NCBI RefSeq assembly: GCF_014650675.1
Contig: NZ_BMVK01000003.1
Coordinates: 665,289 to 729,288 of the forward strand
Reading direction: 5' to 3'
DNA from: Streptomyces anulatus
GTDB lineage: Bacteria > Actinomycetota > Actinomycetes > Streptomycetales > Streptomycetaceae
Length of the DNA stretch: 64,000 nt
Positions 37,167-45,821 of the stretch are shown piece by piece (position 1 is the stretch's first letter; the number at the start of each line of letters is the position of its first letter). A program made the translations under genes and the position numbers. The notes beneath the pieces were generated by a model. That model did no database searches. It saw only the letters and a program-made list of their open reading frames with translations, and had not been told where the DNA came from.

Positions 37167-39503
37167 ATGTCAATTTCCAGTTCTGACCACACCGTCATGC
37201 CCGAGAACGTCGACAACGCCGAGCTCGTCGAGCTCGTCGAGGCCGCTGTGACCGAGGCCCCCGCCGGCGCCACCGCCCCGGCCGCCGAGAAGACCGTCGT
37301 CGCCGAGAAGTCCGTCGCGGACTTCATCACCGACGTTCAGGCCGACACGCAGGCCGACGCTCCCGCCGAGGAGATCGCGGACTCCGCCGAGGAGATCGCC
37401 GACGAGGCCGACGCCGAGCCGACCATCACCTTCGGCGACCTGGGCCTGCCCGAGGGCATCGTCCGCAAGCTCGCGCAGAACGGTGTGACCGCCCCCTTCC
37501 CGATCCAGGCGGCGACCATCCCGGACGCCCTGGCCGGCAAGGACATCCTCGGCCGAGGCCGTACGGGCTCCGGCAAGACGCTCTCCTTCGGTCTGCCGCT
37601 GCTGGCCTCGCTCTCCGGCGGCACCACCGAGAAGAAGAAGCCGCGCGGCATCATCCTCACCCCGACCCGTGAGCTCGCCATGCAGGTCGCGGACGCGCTG
37701 CAGCCCTACGGCGACGTGCTCGGCCTCAAGATGAAGGTCGTCTGCGGCGGTACGTCGATGGGCAACCAGATCTACGCGCTGGAGCGCGGTGTCGACGTCC
37801 TCGTCGCCACCCCGGGCCGGCTGCGCGACATCATCAACCGCGGCGCCTGCTCCCTGGCGAGCGTCCAGGTCGCCGTCCTCGACGAGGCCGACCAGATGTC
37901 CGACCTGGGCTTCCTGCCCGAGGTCACCGAGCTGCTCGACCAGATCCCCGGTGGGGGTCAGCGGATGCTCTTCTCCGCCACCATGGAGAACGAGATCGGC
38001 ACGCTGGTCAAGCGCTACCTCTCCAACCCGGTCACGCACGAGGTCGACAGCGCCCAGGGCAACGTCACGACCATGTCGCACCACGTCCTCGTCGTGAAGC
38101 CGAAGGACAAGGCGCCGGTCACGGCCGCCATCGCCGCCCGCAAGGGCCGCACGATCATCTTCGTCCGCACCCAGCTGGGCGCGGACCGCATCGCCGAGCA
38201 GCTCATCGAGTCCGGCGTGAAGGCCGACGCGCTGCACGGCGGCATGACCCAGGGCGCCCGTACGCGGGTCCTGGAGGACTTCAAGAAGGGTTACGTCAAC
38301 GCGCTCGTCGCGACCGACGTCGCCGCCCGCGGTATCCACGTCGACGGCATCGACCTGGTCCTGAACGTGGACCCGGCCGGCGACCACAAGGACTACCTGC
38401 ACCGCTCGGGCCGTACCGCCCGCGCCGGCAAGTCCGGTGTCGTCGTCTCGCTGGCGCTTCCGCACCAGCGCCGCCAGATCTTCCGCCTGATGGAGGACGC
38501 GGGCGTCGACGCCTCGCGCCACATCGTCCAGGGCGCGGGCGTCTTCGAGCCGGAGGTCGCCGAGATCACCGGCGCCCGTTCGCTCACCGAGGTCCAGGCC
38601 GACTCCGCGAACAACGCCGCCAAGCAGGCCGAGCGCGAGGCCGCCGACCTGACGAAGCAGCTGGAGCGCATCCAGCGCCGCGCCGTCGAGCTCCGCGAGG
38701 AGGCCGACCGCCTGGTCGCCCGCGCCGCGCGCGAGCGGGGCGACGACCCCGAGGCTGCGGTGGCCGAGGTCGCCGCCGAGGCCGAGGCCGCCCTCGTGGC
38801 AGCCGTCTCCGTGCCGGAGCAGCCGGCCGCCCGTGACGAGCAGCGCCGCGACGAGCGGGGCAACTACGAGCGCCGCGACAACCGCGGTGGCGACCGCGGT
38901 GGCTACCGCGGCGGCAACGACCGTCGTGACGAGCGCCCCTCCGGTGGCTTCCGCTCCGGTGGCAGCAGCGACCGTCGCGATGACCGTGGTGGCCGTTCGT
39001 TCGAGCGTCGGGACAACGACCGTCCGGCGTTCAACCGCGACCGTCGTGACGACCGTCCGTCGGGTGGCTTCCGCTCCGGTGGCAGCAGCGACCGTCGGGA
39101 CGACCGTGGTGGCCGTTCGTTCGAGCGTCGGGACAACGACCGTCCGGCGTTCAACCGCGACCGTCGTGACGAGCGCCCCTCCGGTGGCTTCCGCTCCGGT
39201 GGCAGCAGCGACCGTCGGGACGACCGTGGTGGCCGTTCGTTCGAGCGTCGGGACAACGACCGTCCCGCGTTCAACCGCGACCGTCGTGACGAGCGCCCCT
39301 CCGGTGGCTTCCGCTCCGGCGGCAGCGACCGCCCGTTCAACCGTGACCGTCGCGACGACCGCCCCTCCGGCGGTTTCCGCTCCGGCGGCGGCAGCGACCG
39401 CCCCACCGGCCGTCGTGACGACCACCGCGGCGCCAACACCGGCACCAACACCGGTTCCTTCGGCCGCCGCGACGACAAGCCGCGCTGGAAGCGCAACGGC
39501 TGA
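37167..39503 (+). CDS. DEAD-box RNA helicase with a repetitive Arg/Gly/Asp tail
   Basis: 778 residues from the ATG at 37167; the ATG at 37197 is possible. An acidic N-terminal extension (about 1-85) precedes the helicase core: Q motif FGDLGLPEGIVRKLAQNGVT, Walker A GRTGSGKT, PTRELAMQ, VLDEADQMSDLGF (DEAD), SAT, then DVAARGIHVDG and HRSGRTARAGKSG. A coiled segment (about 475-545) follows. The tail (about 550-770) is made of 40-residue repeats rich in RRDDRGGRSFERRDNDRP. RGG-like tails bind RNA and promote condensates; that role here is inferred. Confidence 0.94.
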   Translation: MSISSSDHTVMPENVDNAELVELVEAAVTEAPAGATAPAAEKTVVAEKSVADFITDVQADTQADAPAEEIADSAEEIADEADAEPTITFGDLGLPEGIVRKLAQNGVTAPFPIQAATIPDALAGKDILGRGRTGSGKTLSFGLPLLASLSGGTTEKKKPRGIILTPTRELAMQVADALQPYGDVLGLKMKVVCGGTSMGNQIYALERGVDVLVATPGRLRDIINRGACSLASVQVAVLDEADQMSDLGFLPEVTELLDQIPGGGQRMLFSATMENEIGTLVKRYLSNPVTHEVDSAQGNVTTMSHHVLVVKPKDKAPVTAAIAARKGRTIIFVRTQLGADRIAEQLIESGVKADALHGGMTQGARTRVLEDFKKGYVNALVATDVAARGIHVDGIDLVLNVDPAGDHKDYLHRSGRTARAGKSGVVVSLALPHQRRQIFRLMEDAGVDASRHIVQGAGVFEPEVAEITGARSLTEVQADSANNAAKQAEREAADLTKQLERIQRRAVELREEADRLVARAARERGDDPEAAVAEVAAEAEAALVAAVSVPEQPAARDEQRRDERGNYERRDNRGGDRGGYRGGNDRRDERPSGGFRSGGSSDRRDDRGGRSFERRDNDRPAFNRDRRDDRPSGGFRSGGSSDRRDDRGGRSFERRDNDRPAFNRDRRDERPSGGFRSGGSSDRRDDRGGRSFERRDNDRPAFNRDRRDERPSGGFRSGGSDRPFNRDRRDDRPSGGFRSGGGSDRPTGRRDDHRGANTGTNTGSFGRRDDKPRWKRNG
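38921..39319 (+). repeat. 120-bp tandem repeats inside the helicase gene
   Basis: Three nearly identical 120-bp units (38921-39040, 39041-39160, 39161-39280) and a 39-bp partial fourth. The unit is 40 codons, so copy-number change keeps the frame. The low divergence, including at synonymous sites, implies recent duplication or gene conversion. Confidence 0.95.
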
Positions 39504-39551
39504 CCCCCGCCCGGCCGGCATCCGGCCGAGCAGGTCCGCCTGACAGACCGG

Positions 39552-39597
39552 CAGGGCCCGTACGCCACCGAACCGACTCGGTGACGTACGGGCCCTG
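39552..39597 (+). terminator. Terminator after the DEAD-box gene
   Basis: CAGGGCCCGTACG (39552-39564) pairs with CGTACGGGCCCTG (39585-39597). An inner CACCG/CGGTG stem closes the loop. It is followed by TTGCTGTT. Confidence 0.88.
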
Positions 39598-39709
39598 TTG
39601 CTGTTCCCGGTCCCGTGAGCCCGCCTCCCGGAGCCCGCGACGGGCCCGACACCGATACCGGATCGGCTGCCGGGACCGGGCGGGCTATGCTCGGGGGGTG
39701 ATCCGTCGA

Positions 39710-39783
39710 GGGCCGTTAGCTCAATTGGTCAGAGCAGCGGACTTTTAATCCGTTGGTTGTGGGTTCGAGTCCCACACGGCCTA
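39710..39783 (+). tRNA. tRNA-Lys (TTT)
   Basis: Acceptor GGGCCGT/ACGGCCT with a terminal G-U pair and discriminator A, D-loop with GG, anticodon loop CTTTTAA (TTT) and T-loop TTCGAGT. TATGCT at about 39686-39691 is a candidate -10. Confidence 0.95.
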
Positions 39784-39819
39784 CCGGTCACCGGGCGAGG
39801 GACTCCCTCCGGCCCGACA

Positions 39820-39859
39820 CGAAACGCCTCGGTCCGCTCCTGCGGGCCGAGGCGTTTCG
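39820..39859. terminator. Bidirectional terminator, tRNA-Lys / CPBP protease
   Basis: CGAAACGCCTCGG (39820-39832) pairs perfectly with CCGAGGCGTTTCG (39847-39859) in the gap between two convergent genes. Confidence 0.9.
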
Positions 39860-39887
39860 CTGTGCACGGGGTCTCGCGTACGCACGG

Positions 39888-40706
39888 TCAGGCGGGGATC
39901 TCCGCCGCCTCGGGTTCGATGGAGCGGCGCCTGACGAGCAGCAGGACGATCAGGACGGCCTGGAGCACGATGATGAGGACCATGCCCAGGGACGCCTGCG
40001 GCTCGTCGCCGACGAGGTTGGAGAACAGGCTGGTGTCCCACAGCCCGTGGACGAGCATCGGCAGCAGGATGACGCCGCCGACGCGGAGGCACAGGTAGAA
40101 GAAGTAGCCCGAGGTGGAGACGATGAGGGCCTGGAGGATGGCCTGCGCTCCCGCCCCGAAGGCGTTGCTGAGGTGTACGAGGCCGAAGACGAGCGAGGAG
40201 TAGAGGGCGACCCTGCCCTCGGTGAGCCCGGCCCGGCGGAAGACCTGTACGCCGATGCCCCGGAACATGAGCTCCTCGCCCACGCCGACGAACAGGCCCA
40301 GCAGGAGCAGGGAGGCCACCAGGGAGGCGCTCTGGTCGCCGAGGTGACCGTAGTTCAGGCCGAGCAGGGCGACGGCCAGCATGGAGGCCGGCACCCAGCG
40401 CACCCAGCGGCGAACGGGCACACGGCAGTGCAGGACCTCGCCCCACCATCCGAGCCAGGTCACGACGGCGGCGGCGAACACGATCGACGCCCCGATCGGG
40501 ATCAGCGCGTTGCGCACGAGGGATTCCGTGGTGGGGAACGCGCTGTCGGAGTTGCCGGTGTCCACGCCGGTCAGGAAGCCGAGGCCCTGGATGATGCCCG
40601 CGTACACGGCGACGATCACCAGGAACCACGGCCACGCCAGCCTTCGCCCGGGCCGGCCCACCCGTATCGCGCCCGCCCCGTCCGTCACGCCCGTTCCGTC
40701 CTGCAC
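39888..40706 (-). CDS. CPBP-family glutamic intramembrane protease
   Basis: 272 residues from the GTG at 40706, which AGGGTGAT precedes; starts at 40709 or 40751 are alternatives. About eight membrane helices are present. The Abi/CPBP (CAAX-like) motifs are complete: EELMFRG, FGLVHLSNAF and LPMLVHGLWD. These place Glu-Glu, Arg and two His residues at the membrane active site. Relatives cleave or modify membrane peptides and in some bacteria confer bacteriocin self-immunity. No bacteriocin gene is nearby, so the substrate is unknown. Confidence 0.88.
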   Translation of the reverse strand: MQDGTGVTDGAGAIRVGRPGRRLAWPWFLVIVAVYAGIIQGLGFLTGVDTGNSDSAFPTTESLVRNALIPIGASIVFAAAVVTWLGWWGEVLHCRVPVRRWVRWVPASMLAVALLGLNYGHLGDQSASLVASLLLLGLFVGVGEELMFRGIGVQVFRRAGLTEGRVALYSSLVFGLVHLSNAFGAGAQAILQALIVSTSGYFFYLCLRVGGVILLPMLVHGLWDTSLFSNLVGDEPQASLGMVLIIVLQAVLIVLLLVRRRSIEPEAAEIPA

Positions 40707-40908
40707 CACATCACCCTTTTCTCCGTGGCGGGAGCACTGCCGCCGCTCCACCTGCCCCAGCCACCCGGTCGGATGCGGACTTTCGCAAAGATCTCATGCG
40801 GAACAGGGCAAAAGCCATGGAGGAGTCCCCGAGGGCGGGCGGTGCCCCGGGCCCCCGCCGTAATTGGTCGGAGGCGCGCCGGTCATGCCGTAGAGTGGTG
40901 TTTACCGA

Positions 40909-40982
40909 CGCGGGGTGGAGCAGCTCGGTAGCTCGCTGGGCTCATAACCCAGAGGTCGCAGGTTCAAATCCTGTCCCCGCTA
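40909..40982 (+). tRNA. Initiator tRNA-fMet (CAT)
   Basis: CGCGGGG pairs with CCCCGCT except at the first position, the C1 mismatch that marks initiator tRNAs. The anticodon stem carries the initiator run of three G-C pairs (GGG/CCC) around CTCATAA. The T-loop is TTCAAAT. TAGAGT at 40891-40896 is a likely -10 box. Confidence 0.96.
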
Positions 40983-40991
40983 CTGAAGGCC

Positions 40992-41022
40992 CGGGCCCGG
41001 CACGCACAGCGTGCCGGGCCCG
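40992..41022 (+). terminator. Terminator of tRNA-fMet
   Basis: A perfect 14-bp stem CGGGCCCGGCACGC (40992-41005) with 41009-41022, a 3-nt loop, followed by AGTCGTTTT. Confidence 0.93.
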
Positions 41023-41052
41023 AGTCGTTTTCCGGCGCCGTGATGGTTCGGC

Positions 41053-41083
41053 TTGACCTTGACGCAGCGTAAAGATCTAGCGT
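41053..41083 (+). promoter_or_regulatory. MerR-type promoter with a 19-bp spacer
   Basis: TTGACC (41053-41058), a 19-bp spacer and TAGCGT (41078-41083). The imperfect dyad TTGACGCAGCGTAA lies within the spacer. The over-long spacer with a central dyad is the classic MerR-activated layout. Transcription would begin at about 41090, on the ATG, so the mRNA is probably leaderless. Confidence 0.78.
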
Positions 41084-41090
41084 TTCCGGC

Positions 41091-41837
41091 ATGGAGTGGT
41101 CCATTCAGGAAATCGCCAGACAGGCCGGCACCACGAGCCGCACGCTCCGGCACTACGGGGACCTCGGTCTTCTCACGCCGAGCCGGATCGGGAACAACGG
41201 CTACCGCTACTACGACCAGGACGCCCTCGTCCGGCTGCAGCGCATCCTGCTGCTGCGGGAACTCGGTCTTTCGCTGCCCGCCATCAAGGACGTGCTCGCG
41301 GGGCAGCGGGACACGGCGGTGGCGCTGCGGGCGCATCTGCGGCTGCTCGAACAGGAGCAGGCGCGCATCGGGCGGCAGATCGCCTCGGTGCGGACCACTC
41401 TCCACAAGACGCAGGAGGGGACGGAACTCATGGCCGATGAAGTGTTCGACGGCTTCGACCACACTGCCCACGAGCAGGAGGTCACCGAGCGCTGGGGCCG
41501 GGACGCGTACGAGGAGGGCGACCGCTGGTGGCGTTCGCTCGGGCCGGGACAGAAGAAGGCCTTCCAGGACGAGCACGAGGCCATCGCGCGCGCCTGGGGC
41601 CGGGCCGCGGAGGCCGGGCTCGCGGCCGACGGGGCCGAGGCGCAGGACCTCGCGCGGCGGCACTGCGCGTGGCTGTCCTCGGCCGAGGAGCCCAGCCGTT
41701 CGTACGTGATCGGGCTCGGCGAGATGTATGTCGCCGATCCTCGCTTCGGAAAGAACTACGATCGCTACGGGGACGGCACCGCCGCCTTCGTACGGGACGC
41801 ACTGACGGTATACGCGGAACACCGGCTCTCCGACTGA
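41091..41837 (+). CDS. TipAL-type MerR regulator with TipAS ligand domain
   Basis: 248 residues. The MerR winged helix (SIQEIARQAGTTSRTLRHYGDLGLLTPSRIGNNGYRYYD) is at 1-70, the dimerisation coiled coil at about 75-110, and the TipAS helical domain (about 118-248; EVFDGFDHTAHEQEVTERWG...YVIGLGEMYVADPRFGKNYDRYG). TipAL-like proteins sense thiopeptide or other multidrug ligands and activate their own promoter. The spacer-dyad promoter directly upstream fits autoregulation. The ligand cannot be deduced. Confidence 0.92.
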   Translation: MEWSIQEIARQAGTTSRTLRHYGDLGLLTPSRIGNNGYRYYDQDALVRLQRILLLRELGLSLPAIKDVLAGQRDTAVALRAHLRLLEQEQARIGRQIASVRTTLHKTQEGTELMADEVFDGFDHTAHEQEVTERWGRDAYEEGDRWWRSLGPGQKKAFQDEHEAIARAWGRAAEAGLAADGAEAQDLARRHCAWLSSAEEPSRSYVIGLGEMYVADPRFGKNYDRYGDGTAAFVRDALTVYAEHRLSD

Positions 41838-41971
41838 CCACGGAAGCGGGACCGCCGTCCGCCTTCCCCCTATTCGGCCGATGCGGAGTAGCCGCTCGGC
41901 GCGGCTCCGGGAAGCCTGGGCGGGGCGCGGTACCGTCCGCAGCCGTGGGTGGACCGGGCAGGAGTGCACAG

Positions 41972-43198
41972 GTGGGGATGGCCGACGAGCGGCGCAGGGG
42001 CACGGCGGGGAGCATCGACGCCGTGGGCCGTGCCGTGTTCGGGTCCCGGGAGGGCCAGCTGACGTCCGACGGGCGGCGTACCGGGCGGTTCGTCCGGATG
42101 CTGCCCGCCCTGCTGATCCTCGGCGGGCTGATGTTCGACTCGCTGGCTCCGCCCAACTTCACCGCGGTCCCCCTGTTCGTCGCGGCCCCGCTGATCGCCG
42201 CGCCGTTCTTCTCGCGGTCCCGGACCGTCCGTACGGGGATCGCCGCGGTCCTTTCCGTCCTCGCGATGCGGCTCTCCGACGGGACGTCCACCCAGGTGGT
42301 CCCGGTCATCGAGATGCTCACCGTGCTCACGGCGTCGGTGCTGGCCCTCGTCATCAACGGCGTCGTGCGGCGCGGCAACGAGCAGCTGGCCTCGGCCCGG
42401 GTCATCGCGGAGACCGCCATGCGGGCCGTGCTGCCGACCCCGGCCGAGCGGATCGGCGGGCTCCAGGTGGCCGCGCGGTACGAGGCGGCGCAGGCGGACG
42501 AGTTCGTGGGCGGCGACCTGTACGCCGTCGCGGACACCCCGTACGGCGTGCGTGTGGTGGTCGGCGACGTACGCGGCAAGGGGCTGGGCGCCGTCGAGGC
42601 GGTGGCGGTGATCATCGGGGCGTTCCGGGAGGCGGCCGAGCAGGAGCGTTCCCTGGAGGGCGTCGCGCAGCGGCTGGAGCGGGCGCTGGCCCGGGAGGGG
42701 ACGCGGCGGTACGGGCTGGACGCCATGGAGGGGTTCATCACCGCCGTGCTGGCCGAGATCCCGCCCGGTTCGGCCTCGTTGCGCCTCGTCAACCGGGGCC
42801 ACCCCGAGCCGATCCTGCTGCACGCCGACGGAGCCCTGGAGGTGCTGGCGCCCTCGGTGCCCGCGCTGCCCCTGGGGATGGACCTGGGGGTGTGGCCGGA
42901 CCGGGCGGACGAGTGGGCGATGCCCGCCGGGGCGACGCTCCTCGCCTTCACGGACGGACTGTCCGAGGCCCGGGACCCGAACGGGGTCTTCTACGACCCG
43001 GCGGCCCGGCTGCGCGGCCGGATCTTCCCGGGCCCGGAGGAACTGCTGTCGGCGCTGACGGACGACGTACGGCTGCACACCGGCGGGCGGACCACGGACG
43101 ACATGGCGCTCATCGCGGTCGGCCGGCCGGCGGAGGGGCAGCCCGTGCCCCGGACGACGGTGAAGATCGTGGGCCGGGGCGACGACGCCGGGCGATGA
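41972..43198 (+). CDS. Membrane SpoIIE-type PP2C phosphatase
   Basis: 408 residues. The GTG at 41972 lies 7 nt after GGAG; the ATG at 41978 is an alternative. Three hydrophobic helices (about 40-125) are followed by a cytoplasmic SpoIIE domain (about 150-390): ARYEAAQADEFVGGDLYAV, VVVGDVRGKGLGA, VNRGHPEPIL, LLAFTDGLSEARD and TTDDMALIAV, which give the metal-binding Asp residues. Such phosphatases act on anti-anti-sigma factors of the STAS type. Streptomyces have dozens and the partner is unknown. Confidence 0.9.
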   Translation: MGMADERRRGTAGSIDAVGRAVFGSREGQLTSDGRRTGRFVRMLPALLILGGLMFDSLAPPNFTAVPLFVAAPLIAAPFFSRSRTVRTGIAAVLSVLAMRLSDGTSTQVVPVIEMLTVLTASVLALVINGVVRRGNEQLASARVIAETAMRAVLPTPAERIGGLQVAARYEAAQADEFVGGDLYAVADTPYGVRVVVGDVRGKGLGAVEAVAVIIGAFREAAEQERSLEGVAQRLERALAREGTRRYGLDAMEGFITAVLAEIPPGSASLRLVNRGHPEPILLHADGALEVLAPSVPALPLGMDLGVWPDRADEWAMPAGATLLAFTDGLSEARDPNGVFYDPAARLRGRIFPGPEELLSALTDDVRLHTGGRTTDDMALIAVGRPAEGQPVPRTTVKIVGRGDDAGR

Positions 43199-43449
43199 CG
43201 GGGCGGCGGCGGACCGGCGAGCGGGCGGCGGCAGGCCTCGGCAGGGCGATGACACGGTGCGTAATCGAAGGGCACCACTCCGCATAACATTTGACACACC
43301 GTCAGAAAAAGTGGTGTGGCTGAGTCGCGGTCAAGTCGCCCGATTCCACCCGCTTGTGACCCGTACATCCCCGCCGTCTTCGTTAATGATCAACAGGAAC
43401 AGCTTGGAATCGGGCCCGTCTGTCTATTAACGTTCGATAACGCAGCGCG
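43199..43449. other. AT-richer promoter region before the riboswitch
   Basis: About 250 bp without a gene. It contains TTGACA-like sequence at about 43291, an AT-rich block TTAACGTTCGATAACG (about 43427-43442) and an imperfect repeat GTTAATGATC. GATAAC at about 43436-43441 is a candidate -10 for the riboswitch transcript, and other promoters may lie upstream. Confidence 0.45.
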
Positions 43450-43620
43450 GTCGCACAGCCGTCGTCGGAGACGGCACCGCGCGCGAGCGCCGAATTCCGC
43501 AAGGGAACCGGGGAACCACCTACATGGGGTGAATCGGACGCCTGCGTCTCGTGAGAGACGGAGGGGCCCGTAGGAGACCTTCCTGCTCCGAACCCGTCAG
43601 CTAACCCGGTAGGCGAGAAG
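43450..43620 (+). promoter_or_regulatory. c-di-AMP riboswitch (ydaO-yuaA class)
   Basis: The 5' leader of the M23 peptidase contains the conserved ydaO core: CCGCAAGGGAACCGGGGAACC (about 43497-43517), then GGGGTGAATC. A variable hairpin (GCGTCTCGTGAGAGACG) follows, then the diagnostic CCGAACCCGTCAGCTAACC and CGGTAGGCG (about 43588-43615). A ribosome binding site follows at once. In Streptomyces this class represses wall-hydrolase genes when c-di-AMP is high. Boundaries are approximate. Confidence 0.92.
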
Positions 43621-43641
43621 GAAGGAAAGGAGTGCGCCCAC

Positions 43642-44673
43642 GTGGCGTCCAACAAGCCTGCCCCTGAGGCCGTGTCACCCTTCAGTGCCGACACCTACGG
43701 TGGCGCGGAGCGGTCCACGGGGGAGTGGAACCCCACCGCGGAGTCCATCCGCCCCGTGCGCGGCAAGCACCGTGTGGCCAAGCAGCGTGGTCTGGCCCGG
43801 AGCTCCACCGTCCTCGGCGTCGGTGTCATAGCGGCCGTCGGTGCGGGCGGTATGGCCACCGCGCAGGACAAGGCGCCGGTCTCCATCTCTCTTCCCGATT
43901 CGATCGCGGACAACCTCCCCGACGCCAAGTCCCTTCCCGGCGTCGGGTCCTTGCTGTCGGACGAGGCCGAGCCCGCCCCGGTCGCCGCAGCCGCGCCCCT
44001 CACCACGGCCGGCCTCACCAGCGCCGAGGCCGAGCAGGGCACCGACGCCGGCGAGGCGCTGCGCGCCCGGATCCTCCAGCAGGCCGAGCAGCAGCAGGCC
44101 AGCGCCGACGCCGAGGCCAAGGCCGCCGCCGAGAAGGCAGCGGCCGAGACCGCAGCCGCCGAGGCAAAGAAGCAGCAGGACGCGGCCGAGGCCGAGGCCG
44201 CCGCGAAGAAGAAGGCGGCGGAGGAAGCGGAGAAGAAGAAGAAGGAGGCCGAGCGGCTCGCCAAGCTCGCCGCCAGCTTCTCCCTCCCCACCTTCTCGTA
44301 CACGATCACCTCGACCTACGGTCAGTCCGGCGCGCTCTGGTCCTCGGGCCAGCACACCGGCCTCGACTTCGCCGGTTCCGCCGGTGCGCCGCTCAAGGCC
44401 GTGCACAGCGGCACGATCACGTCGGCCGGCTACTCCGGCTCGTACGGCTACCGCACGGTGCTCGAACTCGAGGACGGCACGGAGATCTGGTACGCCCACC
44501 AGTCCTCGATCGAGGTCTCCGTCGGCCAGAAGGTCACCACCGGCCAGACCATCGGCCGCATGGGCGACAGCGGCAACGTGACCGGTGTCCACCTCCACCT
44601 GGAGGTCCGCACCGCGGGCGGTTCCGCGATGGACCCGATGGCCTGGCTGAACAGCAAGGGCCTGAACGTCTGA
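43642..44673 (+). CDS. Secreted M23 peptidoglycan endopeptidase
   Basis: 343 residues from a GTG with GGAAAGGAG. A basic N-terminus and hydrophobic stretch (about 52-73) serve as the export signal or anchor. An Ala/Glu/Lys-rich coiled coil spans about 125-212. The LytM/M23 domain (about 220-343) has the zinc ligands H238 and D242 (HTGLDF) and H317-L-H319 (HLHLEV). It is therefore expected to be active. It is under a c-di-AMP riboswitch, which ties wall hydrolysis to c-di-AMP level and hence to turgor and development. Confidence 0.94.
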   Translation: MASNKPAPEAVSPFSADTYGGAERSTGEWNPTAESIRPVRGKHRVAKQRGLARSSTVLGVGVIAAVGAGGMATAQDKAPVSISLPDSIADNLPDAKSLPGVGSLLSDEAEPAPVAAAAPLTTAGLTSAEAEQGTDAGEALRARILQQAEQQQASADAEAKAAAEKAAAETAAAEAKKQQDAAEAEAAAKKKAAEEAEKKKKEAERLAKLAASFSLPTFSYTITSTYGQSGALWSSGQHTGLDFAGSAGAPLKAVHSGTITSAGYSGSYGYRTVLELEDGTEIWYAHQSSIEVSVGQKVTTGQTIGRMGDSGNVTGVHLHLEVRTAGGSAMDPMAWLNSKGLNV

Positions 44674-44718
44674 CCTCCCGCCCCTCCGGCCGACGTCCTC
44701 CGTCGCCGGCCCGCAACC

Positions 44719-44760
44719 CCGGCAGCCCTGACGCACACCCCCCGACGTCAGGGCTGCCGG
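44719..44760 (+). terminator. Terminator of the M23 gene
   Basis: CCGGCAGCCCTGACG (44719-44733) pairs perfectly with CGTCAGGGCTGCCGG (44746-44760), with a 12-nt loop. Confidence 0.9.
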
Positions 44761-44830
44761 TCTGTCCGGGGACGGTACGGCCCGCCGGGCGACGGAATAT
44801 CACCCCCGCCCCGGCCCGTTGAACCTCCAC

Positions 44831-45775
44831 ATGACTTCTCCGCGCACTCTCGGCACATCCGACCTCCAGGTCTTCCCCCTCGCCCTCGGCGGCAACGTCT
44901 TCGGCTGGACGGCGGACGAGGACCGGTCCTTCGCCGTCCTGGACGCGTACGCCGCGGCCGGCGGCAACTTCATCGACACCGCCGACTCGTACTCCGCCTG
45001 GGTCGAGGGCAACGAGGGCGGCGAGTCGGAGACCGTCATCGGCAAGTGGCTCGCCTCCCGCTCCAACCGGTCCGACATCGTCGTCGCCACCAAGGTCGGC
45101 GCCCACCCCGAGCACCGGGGCCTGAGCGCCGGCACCATCAAGGGCGCGGCCGAGGCATCGCTGCGCCGCCTCGGCACCGACCACATCGACCTCTACTACA
45201 CGCACTTCGACGACGAGACCGTCCCGGTCGAGGAGATCATCACCGCCCTCGACCAGCTGGTGAAGGACGGCAAGGTGCGGCACATCGCCGCCTCCAACAT
45301 CAGCCCCGAGCGCCTGCGGGCCTCCCTCGACTTCTCCGAGCGCGAGGGCCTCGCCCGGTACGTCGCACTCCAGCCGCACTACAACCTGGTCTCCCGCGAC
45401 ACCTACGAGGGCGGCCTCCAGGACACCGCGGCCGCCGCAGGCCTCGCCGCCGTCCCGTACTACGCGCTCGCCTCGGGCTTCCTCACCGGCAAGTACCGCC
45501 CCGGTACGACCGTGGAGAGCGCCCGCTCCGCGAAGGCGGGCGGCCACCTGGAGTCGGAGCAGGGCCGCAAGGTGCTGGCCGCCCTCGACCGGGTCGCCGG
45601 GGAACGGGGCGCCGAGATCGCCACGGTCGCCCTCGCCTGGCTCGCCGCCCAGCCGACCGTCGCCGCCCCGATCGCCTCCGCCCGTACGGTCGAACAGCTC
45701 CCGGCCCTCGTCGCGGTCGCGGACCTGCGGCTGACCGACGGCGAACTCGCCCTGCTCACCGAGGCGTCGGCCTGA
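44831..45775 (+). CDS. Aldo/keto reductase
   Basis: 314 residues from the ATG at 44831, with no clear ribosome binding site. The TIM-barrel signatures are present: NFIDTADSYS with catalytic Asp/Tyr, TKVG with the catalytic Lys, HFDDETVPVEEII, and the C-terminal NADPH site PIASARTVEQL. It reduces carbonyls with NADPH. It resembles the general-stress AKR subgroup of unknown physiological substrate. It is convergent with the PrsW-like gene. Confidence 0.92.
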   Translation: MTSPRTLGTSDLQVFPLALGGNVFGWTADEDRSFAVLDAYAAAGGNFIDTADSYSAWVEGNEGGESETVIGKWLASRSNRSDIVVATKVGAHPEHRGLSAGTIKGAAEASLRRLGTDHIDLYYTHFDDETVPVEEIITALDQLVKDGKVRHIAASNISPERLRASLDFSEREGLARYVALQPHYNLVSRDTYEGGLQDTAAAAGLAAVPYYALASGFLTGKYRPGTTVESARSAKAGGHLESEQGRKVLAALDRVAGERGAEIATVALAWLAAQPTVAAPIASARTVEQLPALVAVADLRLTDGELALLTEASA

Positions 45776-45821
45776 CGGAGCCGGACGCCGCCACCGCTCA
45801 CGCCCCCGCCGTCCGCCGGCG

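Noticed and set aside
38921..39319. Regular repeats resembling a CRISPR array
   Set aside because: The repeats are contiguous in-frame coding units without unique spacers, and no cas genes are present.
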